A DNA stretch of 64,000 bases, from the NCBI GenBank assembly GCA_965223435.1, contig CBDCWQ010000019.1:434001-498000 (forward strand), in the 5' to 3' direction. The position numbers and the translations under genes were made by a program. This stretch comes from CBDCWQ01 sp965223435 (GTDB lineage Bacteria > Myxococcota > Kuafuiibacteriia > Kuafuiibacteriales > Kuafuiibacteriaceae). Under the pieces are notes generated by a model that was not told the origin of the DNA, made no database searches, and saw only the letters and a list, made by a program, of their open reading frames with translations. Positions 1 through 9,400 of this stretch are shown here, piece by piece (position 1 is the stretch's first letter; the number at the start of each line of letters is the position of its first letter).

Positions 1-2
1 TT

Positions 3-3000
3 CTCACTCCGACCGAGAAAACCTTCTATGAAGCCTTTGCCAAAGAGTACGCGCGCCCTGTGAGCGGTTCCGAACCCCTCCCCGCAGTTATTCCGAACCA
101 AGACGACACGAAGCCCGGCAACTGGGTATCGATTGCGAAGTTCTTCGGTGACAAGGCCAACTTCAGCACCAACGTACCCAAACCGGGCACGGTCAGGCTC
201 AGACCCATCAGTCAACACCAACCTGATTCCACCCCGGTCAGCCTGGACGAAGACTACGATGTCAAACCACTGTTTGATTTTGGCGACGAAGGCGAAGCCA
301 GTCGTTGGCGTCTCGTCGGAGGTTCGGGACGGCACCACGCAGGGCTGACCCCCCAAACCCCTGTACTCCAACACACCCTCTTGGCGAACGAAAGGCGCGC
401 TGGCGCAACGGCGCATCGCCTTCGACGCAAACTCCCGGTCGGTCGACTCACTGGCGTCAGGCAGATCACCATCCAGGTCCAGGCCACGAACGCTGACTTG
501 GCCAGCAAGAGGCTGGCCCGTCGATCGCTCAGAATGCGCTTCACCGATACCGAGAATATGATATGGTTGTCCTCCCCCCAACACATCACAGATTGGCGCA
601 TCCATCATGTAACCGTCGACCTCAGACGAAACGAAATTCTCGGAGTGATGCCCGCAAACAAGCACCACAAGGGCGAATTCGACCCCGCTCAGGTGACTTC
701 CATAGAACTCGAAATCATCGAGCTGGATCCTCCCGCGGAAGAGGCCTGGCCAGGCATGATCACTTCGTTCAGCACTGTTCTGGTCTTCAGAGCAGCGAGC
801 GACCAAGACCCATCGAAGGATCCGCTGTGCTTCCTGAAGCATTCGCTGAATACCTGCTACGGAGTCTTCGCGGAAGAAGCACCCGCCGTGCCCTCTGAGC
901 GTGTCTACTTGCCCCTGATGTCCCTGGTCAAGAACATGCCCGCAGGCTACGAGCCCGTCCTATCGCCGCGTTCAAAAGAGCTCCAAATCGACCTCATTGG
1001 CGACAAACTGAGCAACCAAGCCTACTACGCCGTATGGCTTGACCAATACTTCAAGGCCAAAAGCACCAATCCAGCGTTGGCAGATGTGATTTATAGCAGC
1101 CTATTCGGCCCAGGAGCCGTATGGATACACAAGGACCGCATTCGGTACCTTCCCGAAGAAGACATACCGTTCGCCCTCAGCAACGACGGAAAGCTGACCC
1201 CGGCTTTCCGAGCTTTTCTGGAACCCAAGGGAAGAAGCCAAGGTTACGAACGTAGCCTCAACGACTATGGTACCGTAGCCCTCAGCAGCATCGTCAACAT
1301 CGTGACCAGTGATCATGTCAACACTAAGCCCCTGTACGACATGCCAGATTCAGTCATTGACCGAGACCTCAAAGAACGACTGCGGGTCGAAGAATCGAAG
1401 TGGCAACCCCAGGCCACGATTGAACCACAACCCATCCGACCAGAACCCGTCACCAAAGAACGGGTGCTCGAATTCTCGGGCTACCTCTTCTCAACCAAGG
1501 ACTTTGGGCGAGGCACGGCGGGTCCCGGTCCAAACTACTGGAGCGGTGACGAAAAGAACGTCAGGGTCGATGAAAACGGGAGCCTCCATCTGGCGATCAC
1601 CCAAGATCCAAAAGACCCCAGCATTTGGTACTCATCAGAAATCATCTCGAAACGGAGCTTCGGACATGGTCGATACACCTTTGTGGTGGAGGTCGACCTC
1701 CCGAATTTCGACGCTCGGGCGGTTTTGGGTTTGTTTACCTGGGATGCGACTCGGCCCGAAGCGCGTCCACACTACAACTCGGAGATCGATGTTGAGTTAA
1801 GCTACTGGGGCGGAGAAAAAAGTAGCATGTCCAGTCAATTCGCCATGCCGCCCTACGGGGTCCTAGATGGCCCTTGGCCTCCACCGATACACGCCATACA
1901 CAGCGTTCCACCTGAGGAGTCCGCGCTCTTCAGACGGCGGTTCAGGCCAAACGACGACCTCCTTTCGGACCACGGTTCGAAAATGACATACGTGTTCGAC
2001 TGGCAAGACGACGTCATTCACTTTGGGGCCTACTACGGTGACAAAATTCAGGCCGACAAGGCGATTGAAACTTGGACCTTTGCCCAAAGCAAATTCGTCC
2101 AGCCCGAGGGAGAAGAAAATCTTCGTATGAATCTTTGGCTCATGAGGCCTGAAGGGATCCATTCTTCTGAACCTGCAGAAACGAAGCCGGTCAGCGCCAT
2201 CGTCCATAGCTTCAAGTTCGAACCGGCACCTGACAAAGATAAGGCCCCGGTCAACGACGAAGACGCGCCCTTCAACGGCCAACCCCCCGCGGTGGACGCT
2301 CTCCCGATCCACTTTGACGGGAGTACCACCACTTTTATGCTGCCGATACGAAACCCCGGACAGTACGATCTCGACCTGACCCTCAGCTCCGCCACGGATC
2401 TGCTTGTACCCCAAGAAACCCTGTCGCTCGACGCCGGACAATCCACAAGCATCCCTCTTGCGGCGGATGGCTTCAGGCTGACCAAGAAGGCCGGTTCCAA
2501 ACTGGAAGAAACGATCGTGCTCAAAGATGCGGAAAACAGTTCGTTATTGGTTCCTATTGCGATCAATGTAGACGCCAACTTGCGTGACTGGCCGTTGCCC
2601 AAGAACCCCGAGGGTCATATCCTCTTCGACGGTTTCGACACACCCCATGCGGACAAGCACTGGCATAAGGTGACCCGAGGGAAAAAGAACGATGGCGTCC
2701 CCGGTTGGGGCCTCATCAATGGTAGTTTTGCGCTCCTCTTCGAGGAGGTTGATCTTGATACGCGAGATCTGAGCGACGGAAACGGGTTTGCGTTGATGTG
2801 GACCGGATCTGCACTCGAAGAATATGGCCGCGATTTCACAGGCTATTCCAAGATCGCTTTCGACGTTCAGGCTGTCACCGAAAGCAGCCTTGGGGCTCGG
2901 GTCCGAATGCGCCTCGTAGAAGGTGAAGGCGAGGCCTGGGCCTGGACCACGAGACAAATCACCGAAGTCGGCCAATATCAAACGTTCACCTTTGACTTCA

Positions 3001-3164
3001 GTCATGCTGATTGGGACGGCGATGTAGCCATTGATTCCCAACCCATCAAGCAGGGCAATGGGCGGTTTGAGAGGGGCAACATCTACACCATCAGTTTTGT
3101 ATTCACCGGCGGCCCCATCGAAGATGGTGTATTCGCCATCGACAACCTCCGCCTTCTCCCTTAA
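3..3164 (+). CDS. Large multidomain protein with GH16-like domain, N-terminus missing
   Basis: The frame is open to the left edge (first whole codon at 3), so the true start lies outside; the first internal GTG is at 60. Counting from that GTG, residues about 60-250 look like a beta-sandwich. Residues about 470-720 resemble a GH16/concanavalin-A-like glucanase fold, with the motif SEIDVELSYWG near residue 573 matching the GH16 active-site pattern E-I-D-x-E. A short Ig-like stretch follows, and a C-terminal carbohydrate-binding-like domain ends in FAIDNLRLLP. No signal peptide can be seen because the start is absent. It is probably exported and acts on or binds a polysaccharide. The GH16 assignment rests on one motif and overall texture; catalytic activity is inferred. 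The stop at 3164 follows a typical domain end, so this terminus looks genuine. Confidence 0.75.
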   Translation, partial: LTPTEKTFYEAFAKEYARPVSGSEPLPAVIPNQDDTKPGNWVSIAKFFGDKANFSTNVPKPGTVRLRPISQHQPDSTPVSLDEDYDVKPLFDFGDEGEASRWRLVGGSGRHHAGLTPQTPVLQHTLLANERRAGATAHRLRRKLPVGRLTGVRQITIQVQATNADLASKRLARRSLRMRFTDTENMIWLSSPQHITDWRIHHVTVDLRRNEILGVMPANKHHKGEFDPAQVTSIELEIIELDPPAEEAWPGMITSFSTVLVFRAASDQDPSKDPLCFLKHSLNTCYGVFAEEAPAVPSERVYLPLMSLVKNMPAGYEPVLSPRSKELQIDLIGDKLSNQAYYAVWLDQYFKAKSTNPALADVIYSSLFGPGAVWIHKDRIRYLPEEDIPFALSNDGKLTPAFRAFLEPKGRSQGYERSLNDYGTVALSSIVNIVTSDHVNTKPLYDMPDSVIDRDLKERLRVEESKWQPQATIEPQPIRPEPVTKERVLEFSGYLFSTKDFGRGTAGPGPNYWSGDEKNVRVDENGSLHLAITQDPKDPSIWYSSEIISKRSFGHGRYTFVVEVDLPNFDARAVLGLFTWDATRPEARPHYNSEIDVELSYWGGEKSSMSSQFAMPPYGVLDGPWPPPIHAIHSVPPEESALFRRRFRPNDDLLSDHGSKMTYVFDWQDDVIHFGAYYGDKIQADKAIETWTFAQSKFVQPEGEENLRMNLWLMRPEGIHSSEPAETKPVSAIVHSFKFEPAPDKDKAPVNDEDAPFNGQPPAVDALPIHFDGSTTTFMLPIRNPGQYDLDLTLSSATDLLVPQETLSLDAGQSTSIPLAADGFRLTKKAGSKLEETIVLKDAENSSLLVPIAINVDANLRDWPLPKNPEGHILFDGFDTPHADKHWHKVTRGKKNDGVPGWGLINGSFALLFEEVDLDTRDLSDGNGFALMWTGSALEEYGRDFTGYSKIAFDVQAVTESSLGARVRMRLVEGEGEAWAWTTRQITEVGQYQTFTFDFSHADWDGDVAIDSQPIKQGNGRFERGNIYTISFVFTGGPIEDGVFAIDNLRLLP

Positions 3165-3387
3165 CGGCCACCACCCATGCCCTGTGCTTGGCGGCCTCGG
3201 CCCACGGCGACCGTCATCGCGGTTTTCGAGCGCCTTCTCCTCGAGCAGTGGTATGCCCGACAGGACTCAAGAAATCCTTGCCGTACGCCTTCTTGAAGGG
3301 TCGGCCACCGGCGCCCTCAAGAAAAGCAACCCACATTGACCCCAAAGGTCTTGACTCCTATCGAGTTGCGGGCGTCTTAGTCGGGGC

Positions 3388-6372
3388 GTGTCTCACTCCT
3401 TCTCGGCCGAGCCAAAGCTCCAGGGGTTGCAAAACCCCCAGCGCAACCCAAAACCCCGCGTGGGTGCACAGCCCGAACGGTGGTGCGTACGCTTGGGGGT
3501 GTGGGCTCTTGGAACGCTATGGGCGAGCATGCCGGCAAACGGAGCCTCGGGCCCCGAGCCCAGCCCAAGCGCCCTGACCCCCGAACCGGGGGCACGGCTT
3601 CCAGGCGGAGCGCCTCCGGAAGCCGAGCCAAGCGAGCCCGTAGGCCTAGAGCTCGCAGCCGGATGGAACCTTTTGGCGCTCCCGCCCGGCGCGTCTTGGC
3701 CAACCAGCGCTTGGCCCGGCGAAAATACGGACACCCCCACGGCCTGGCAGGTCCATGCATTTTCGACCGGACAATCGCTTCCGCGTGGCCAAGAGGGTGA
3801 TGGTCAAGACAGCCCCGGCGTAAAAAATGCGGATGGGCTTTTCCTTTGGGTTTACAACCCAAAAAGGCGCGCGTTCTCGGTGCAAGGCCAACCCAATCCC
3901 AAGAATCTCGACGTCGTACCCCCGGGTACAACCCTTTTATCGTTTCTCTGCCAACAAGAAGACGCAGATCTTGGTGCCCACAAGGCAGTGGCCTGGGACC
4001 CGATTCGTCAGGCGTACCAAGAAGTCCCCCCTCCCAAGCCCCACGCGCAAGCGCTCGCACCTTGTGACCGGACGCGACACCTCGCCATGACGCCCCTTGA
4101 ACGCCCCGAGTCCGACCGACCCGAGGTCCACGCACCCACCAACGTGTCTGCCACAACGCACGGAGCGACCGTAACGTTGGCATGGCAAGAACCGGCTCGA
4201 GGCGCCAACCGGGGTGCACGCCTCGACAACCCCAAGTTTCACTACAGGGTATACCGCAACGGAGTACCCATTCGCGAGCTCTTTGGGGTCACAGAGTACG
4301 AAGAAGAACTGCCAAAAGCGGATCTGGTCTACCGATACAGCGTCACCGCGGTGGTGGTCGACGAAACGGGCGTCGCACTCGAGTCTTCTTCCACCGACCC
4401 AATTCCGGTTCGGATGACCGCCCCCTCTTCCCCTCCCCACCCCGGCGCCTTTGAACCCGCGCGCGCGGTCGCAACCCCGGATGGACAAGCCATTCTGCCC
4501 GACGTCGCGTTGAGTGAAACCGAAGGAACGGTCCTTGCCCACCTGGTCTACGGCGTGGCGCATGATCGCAGTCTGGGGGGCGCCGGCAGCCTCCGGTACC
4601 ACCGAAGCCAAGCAGCCGCGAAGCCCGGGAGCTTTGACGTCAGCCACATCTTGGCCACGGGCCACTCGGAGTGGGCGATGTCAGAGGTGGCGATCGCAGC
4701 CCAGGGCAAAGCCGTCAGCGTCGCCTGGATCGAGGTCGAAACGATGACGCCCTCGGACGCGCCAGGCAGCTTGCATCCGACTGCCTCTAAACCGTCCAGC
4801 CAGGTCTGGGTCGCACAAAGCGATGACGGAGGCCTGACCTTCTCGGCGCCTCTTTTGCTCCGCGAAAGTTCGGTCTGGAAACGCGGTCTAGACGTGGCCT
4901 ACGACCGCAGCCTTGGGCACCACCTCGTGTGGGGCGAGGGCGGCCAGGTCTACTACCTCAAAAACCTCAAGGGCGAGGCCTCAAACGTTTTCGACGTGAA
5001 AAAACGGTCGCCGGTCACCGAAGTGGTCCCATACCAAATTCAGGCCGAACCCGACGAAAACGGAAACTGTCGTTGCCCCGACTGCTGGTGTGAAGAGTCC
5101 TATACGATGGGCAACGCGGAACAAGGCCCCACCTACCGGTACCGCATCGAAGAAAGCCACGTCGTTCAGCCTGCCCTCCACGTGGACGACGACGCGATCA
5201 CCATCGTCGGCAGACAGATTCGCATGTGGGACAATCAACCGGTCCTGAACAGCGCCTGGACCGCCATGCGAGCGTCTCCGGTCTACAACCCAACGCCCGT
5301 CCAGGGCCGATTGTTGACCCGATACCTTGTCGGTTGGCAAAGCGTATGGAAGACAGCCTACGAGCAGGGTGACGAAGCGCTTTACGCCAGCCTGGGTTTT
5401 CGACAGCAGATGCTCTACCAAGGCACCTGGCACGAAGAAGACAACATCAAGGTTGCTCAGCGTCCCTTGGTGCCCGGCGCATGGGCCAACGCAAGGCACG
5501 CCGGCGAGGCCTCCACGCCCCGCAAGGCAACCGAATGGAAACAAGGTTCGTGGCAAGACCACACCTTTCAGAACTGGCGTATCACCTCAGTAGCATCGGT
5601 CGGTGCCAGAGGCGGGGACAACACCCCTTCCTATCCCCAAATCGCATCCACACCGCACGGGCTGATCTTGGTCTACGAAAACGGCACGTCCGACGACCCC
5701 AACATCCCCGGCGCCAACCCCGTCACGCTCCAAACCTCCGACGACGGCGGCCTGAGCTGGTCTTCGGCAAACACCATTGCCCAGGGCTATGTGCCCAAGA
5801 TCGGCGTCACCGAGAGCGGCGAGATGGCGGTGTTGTACTATGTCCCCGAAGGGCCCACGGGGGTCATTGCCGGACGTCGGAGCATGGATGGGGTCACGCA
5901 GTCGGTCGGCCCCGAGGAGGTCCTCAGCACCCATCCGGTGCGGCCGGTTCACTTCAAAAGCCACGGAGACCAAAGCGATGCCCTTCAGGGTCGCATCGCC
6001 TTGACGAGCTACAACGAGCTGCTCTTCGCCGCCTGGGTAGAACAGGGGCCAGAACCAAGCGGCGACCAGGTCGTAACCTCACGCGCCTCCCCCCTCACCG
6101 AGGTAGCTGGATACGATCTGACACTCCCCGAATACCTCACCGAAGGGACGGGAACACAAGTGCACGTATCGGCCCTCAACCGATACCATATGCGGGTCGA
6201 TTCCAAGGACGCCATCCACCTGACACGCCCCCGCACCGCCCTTACGACCTCGCCTGCCAACGCGCACGAAGCCCCGAAGATTCCGCCTGACGCGCCCCTT
6301 CCAGACGACGCCGATCGCCCTCAAAACCGATCCCAATACCGTTGGAGCGGCCGCGAGCTCACCCACCTCTGA
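3388..6372 (+). CDS. Exported FN3 and sialidase-type (Asp-box) repeat protein; probably the 5' part of a frameshifted giant gene
   Basis: The GTG at 3388 is the first start; another in-frame GTG at 3460 lies closer to the hydrophobic segment VWALGTLWASMPANGAS, which looks like a signal peptide. Neither has a clear ribosome site. Residues about 250-350 form a fibronectin type III domain (HYRVYRNGVPI, YRYSVTAVVV). Asp-box (BNR) motifs follow near residue 475 (SDDGGLTFS) and residue 780 (SDDGGLSWS), as in sialidase-like beta-propellers. A CRCPDCWC cluster lies between them. The last ~25 residues lose protein character, while the +1 frame becomes clean coding sequence from about 6295 and stays open into the next gene. 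I therefore read this as the first third of one protein. Enzyme activity is not established; an extracellular glycan-binding or glycosidase role is inferred. Confidence 0.75.
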   Translation: MSHSFSAEPKLQGLQNPQRNPKPRVGAQPERWCVRLGVWALGTLWASMPANGASGPEPSPSALTPEPGARLPGGAPPEAEPSEPVGLELAAGWNLLALPPGASWPTSAWPGENTDTPTAWQVHAFSTGQSLPRGQEGDGQDSPGVKNADGLFLWVYNPKRRAFSVQGQPNPKNLDVVPPGTTLLSFLCQQEDADLGAHKAVAWDPIRQAYQEVPPPKPHAQALAPCDRTRHLAMTPLERPESDRPEVHAPTNVSATTHGATVTLAWQEPARGANRGARLDNPKFHYRVYRNGVPIRELFGVTEYEEELPKADLVYRYSVTAVVVDETGVALESSSTDPIPVRMTAPSSPPHPGAFEPARAVATPDGQAILPDVALSETEGTVLAHLVYGVAHDRSLGGAGSLRYHRSQAAAKPGSFDVSHILATGHSEWAMSEVAIAAQGKAVSVAWIEVETMTPSDAPGSLHPTASKPSSQVWVAQSDDGGLTFSAPLLLRESSVWKRGLDVAYDRSLGHHLVWGEGGQVYYLKNLKGEASNVFDVKKRSPVTEVVPYQIQAEPDENGNCRCPDCWCEESYTMGNAEQGPTYRYRIEESHVVQPALHVDDDAITIVGRQIRMWDNQPVLNSAWTAMRASPVYNPTPVQGRLLTRYLVGWQSVWKTAYEQGDEALYASLGFRQQMLYQGTWHEEDNIKVAQRPLVPGAWANARHAGEASTPRKATEWKQGSWQDHTFQNWRITSVASVGARGGDNTPSYPQIASTPHGLILVYENGTSDDPNIPGANPVTLQTSDDGGLSWSSANTIAQGYVPKIGVTESGEMAVLYYVPEGPTGVIAGRRSMDGVTQSVGPEEVLSTHPVRPVHFKSHGDQSDALQGRIALTSYNELLFAAWVEQGPEPSGDQVVTSRASPLTEVAGYDLTLPEYLTEGTGTQVHVSALNRYHMRVDSKDAIHLTRPRTALTTSPANAHEAPKIPPDAPLPDDADRPQNRSQYRWSGRELTHL
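6290..6320 (+). other. Probable frameshift joining the two flanking ORFs
   Basis: Upstream of here the frame of the 3388 gene reads as normal protein, whereas the next frame reads as arginine-rich nonsense. Downstream the situation reverses: the +1 frame reads PIALKTDPNTVGAAASS and continues without stop or ATG/GTG into the next ORF. The distance 3388-11446 is 8,059 bases, which is one base more than a multiple of three. A CCCC run at 6295-6298 is a plausible site for one extra base, either a sequencing error or a real mutation. Confidence 0.7.
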
Positions 6373-6493
6373 AACCGAATCGCCCGAAGACGGCACGAAC
6401 GGAACCGCCCTTTCGGTTTCGGCCGGGCCCTCCCTCGAGCTTCACTTTGAGGGTGGACAAGCCTGGGCGTGGATCGACGCGCCCCAGCTGGCC

Positions 6494-9400
6494 TTGGTCG
6501 ATGCCGCGGGCGTGGTTCAGGGCGCGTGGGCGCCATCCCCGACGACCACCGAAGAAGGCGTCTCTACGCTACAGCTCGTGGGCGCCGAAACTTGGAGTCG
6601 CTTTGGCCAAGACATCCCGGTTTTCGCGGGCGGGGCCAAGGGGAACTATCAAAAAGCACGCTGGATGCGGGACCGCTTGTTCCACCGAAGCGCTCCCAAC
6701 GATGGGGAGGATGCGTCCAGCGCCTATCAAGTAGAATACGAAGTCGCCCAAACGGACGCAAACACCCGGGCCAACGCGGCCCGTTGGCTCGCGCACGACC
6801 GGGCCGACGGAGGCGACCAGGACAGCCGCTACCTCGCGCAATTTCAACGGGTATGGGCCTATACCCAAGGCATCGCCCTCGCCCAGCTCGCCCGCGAACC
6901 CAACCGAGAACCCGACGCCATCGCCCTTGCCCGCTACTTGTGTCGCCACGCCCAGGCCGGCACCCACAACGGCGCCCCCATCATCAAGGGTTGGCCATTT
7001 TCTTGGAATACGCAGGGCGACGACTGGAAGGATGCGCGCTTGGTCACCGGCGCCACCTCCTGGGTCGTGCACGGACTGGGCGTTTTTCTGACGTCCTCGG
7101 CGCTAGACGACACCCCCCAAGCGACCCAAACCAAGATCCGCACGTGCTACCAGCAAGCCCTTGATGGACTTCGGATTCACCGCCTCGCGGGAACCACCGA
7201 AGAAGGCGTTTCCGTCAGTTTGATGACCGCGGGGTTGACGACCCGCGGGCTGGATATGGCCGCATCGCCATGGACCCTCGAGGGGCCAGACGGGACCCCT
7301 ATGGCCCCCGTTGGAGAATCATGGGACTACTACGACGTCCTCGATGCCCTCGGCTACGACCGCTTCGACGAGGAGCAAGCACCCCACATCGGTCGCACCC
7401 ACGTATCCCAAGAATCAAAGGCGCAACCGGTTCTGCCCCCCAAGGTGCTCACCGAAGACGAGTTTCGGATTCTCAAGGAAGAGGTGCGAGCCAAAAATGT
7501 AGTCACCGAGCACAACCTCGACGTGCTCAGCGTCTTGAATCACGCCATCGACCACGCGGACACCCTCGGTGTTGACCGGTCTTCGCTCGAGATCTGGCGA
7601 AACGAAGTGAGAAACGGCATCTTTGAGGTACTCTTCGACACAGATGAGACGCTTTGGCGCCGAGACCTAGAAGAGGCGCTGGCCGCGAACCAAAACCTCC
7701 CTCAAAGACAACAAGAGATACGAAACGCATTGGCCGAGACAGCGTGGGGGAGAATCGCAACCGGTGGATTTGTGCGCTTCGAAGAAGACTCCAAAAGGGC
7801 CACCCCAGACGGTGCCTCACGCGACGGGCGAACCCAAAGGATTTGGCCCCAAGAAACCCCAGGGAGCGACCGAGCGTGGGTTTTTCATCGTTCAGCACAC
7901 GTGGCCATCGACAACTGCAGTTGGTTGTCCCTCTCCGTCGACTACGAAGACCTCACCGATCCTCAAATGGTCGACGGTCTGGCACGGTGTTTGGTCTTCA
8001 CGACCTTGGCTTTTGCCAAAAACATCTCCTTTGGCGAAAAAGAATACTACGGTACCCACTACTTCTTCGACGGTTTCGAAGACCGCTACATCGCCGCCAG
8101 CGACCAGCAAGAGCGCTCCTTTCACCTAGAGGCCACAACCGGTCTCATTTTGGCCTTGCTGGCTTTTGCCGAGGCCCATCCCCATCACAAAGACGCTTCG
8201 TTTTTTCGGTCGGAAGCGCGGGCCTTGTGGTCGGGGGTTCAAGACTTCGTGGCCGACCATGGCTTCCCGTACTCGAGCCAACGCATTCAAGATCTGTCGA
8301 CCCTCCTCACCTCGAGCACCGCCCTCATTTGGTTCATCGATGTCTACGATCGCATCGAAACCCAAAACCAAGACCCCAACCCCGGGACCAGCACGCCCTG
8401 GGGGCCAGACGGGGCCAAATTGCTGCCCCTTTCCCGCACACGGCCCGGAGGCGTCGCCATCGGCCGCGGGCTGTATCATGCTTTTCAAAGCCTCCTCAGT
8501 CTGCACCCTCAGGCCGCAGCCCTATTCGCCCCCGCAGCCCTCACGGTGGGTTTTGGCTTAAGCGGTGGCGCCGAAAACGACATCGCGCTGAAGACCATGA
8601 TCGCCCTTCGCGAATCACCGGGACCAGGCTGGACCCCAGTCGGTTCCATCGCGGCCGACCAAGTGATGCACGAACTGGCCTCAGACAGCGGCCTTATGAT
8701 GTTTTTTTACCCAGAGACCGACATTCGCCAATGGGGTCGCTACCAAACCCCTGAAGGCACGACCCGCGCTTTCGACAAAAACCAAATCTACGCCTTTGAC
8801 CTTCAAGACCTGCCCGATCTCCTTCCTTACGAAACCATCTTCGGCGACGGCGATTCGAGCGCCGCTCGCTTCGAGATCCCCCATATCAAAACCAAACCAG
8901 AGGGCGGCCAACTCGGCGTATTTGTTCTCGACACCGAAGTCCCAAGATCGACCATCGTCGAGCGCTTCTTGAGTCATCACCTATGGTGGGCACACGTGCT
9001 CAAGATCGCGGCTTTTCTTCCCACCGACGGTACCCAAGAAGCGTGGCTTCGCACCATGGAGAGCATGTTCCTCGGCTGGTTTTTCGACGCCGACGCGGCC
9101 GTCCTCATCGCCCACAATGGGCCCTCGAAGGACAGCCGACCGTTTTGGTATCGGGATCGACCTTCAACGGTCGATGGTGCCGGTGCGCCGTTTCCTTCCG
9201 CCGAGGACAGCGCACAAAAACCCGACACCCCTAGCCTTTCTGACTCCTCGCGCGAGGTCCTGCCGGTGCCGGCCACAGCCTACCCGCCCGCGCCCGCCCG
9301 AGGAAAAGGTTGGACCTCCGTTCCCTTCGACGCCGAGGCTTTCGACGCACTCGCCGACCTTTGGACCAAGTTTAAGATCGCGCCCGTTCAACAAGAATTC

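Noticed and set aside
3165..3387. Promoter-like TTGACC with 17-base spacing before the gene at 3388
   Set aside because: The -10 match (TATCGA) is only three of six; too weak to list.
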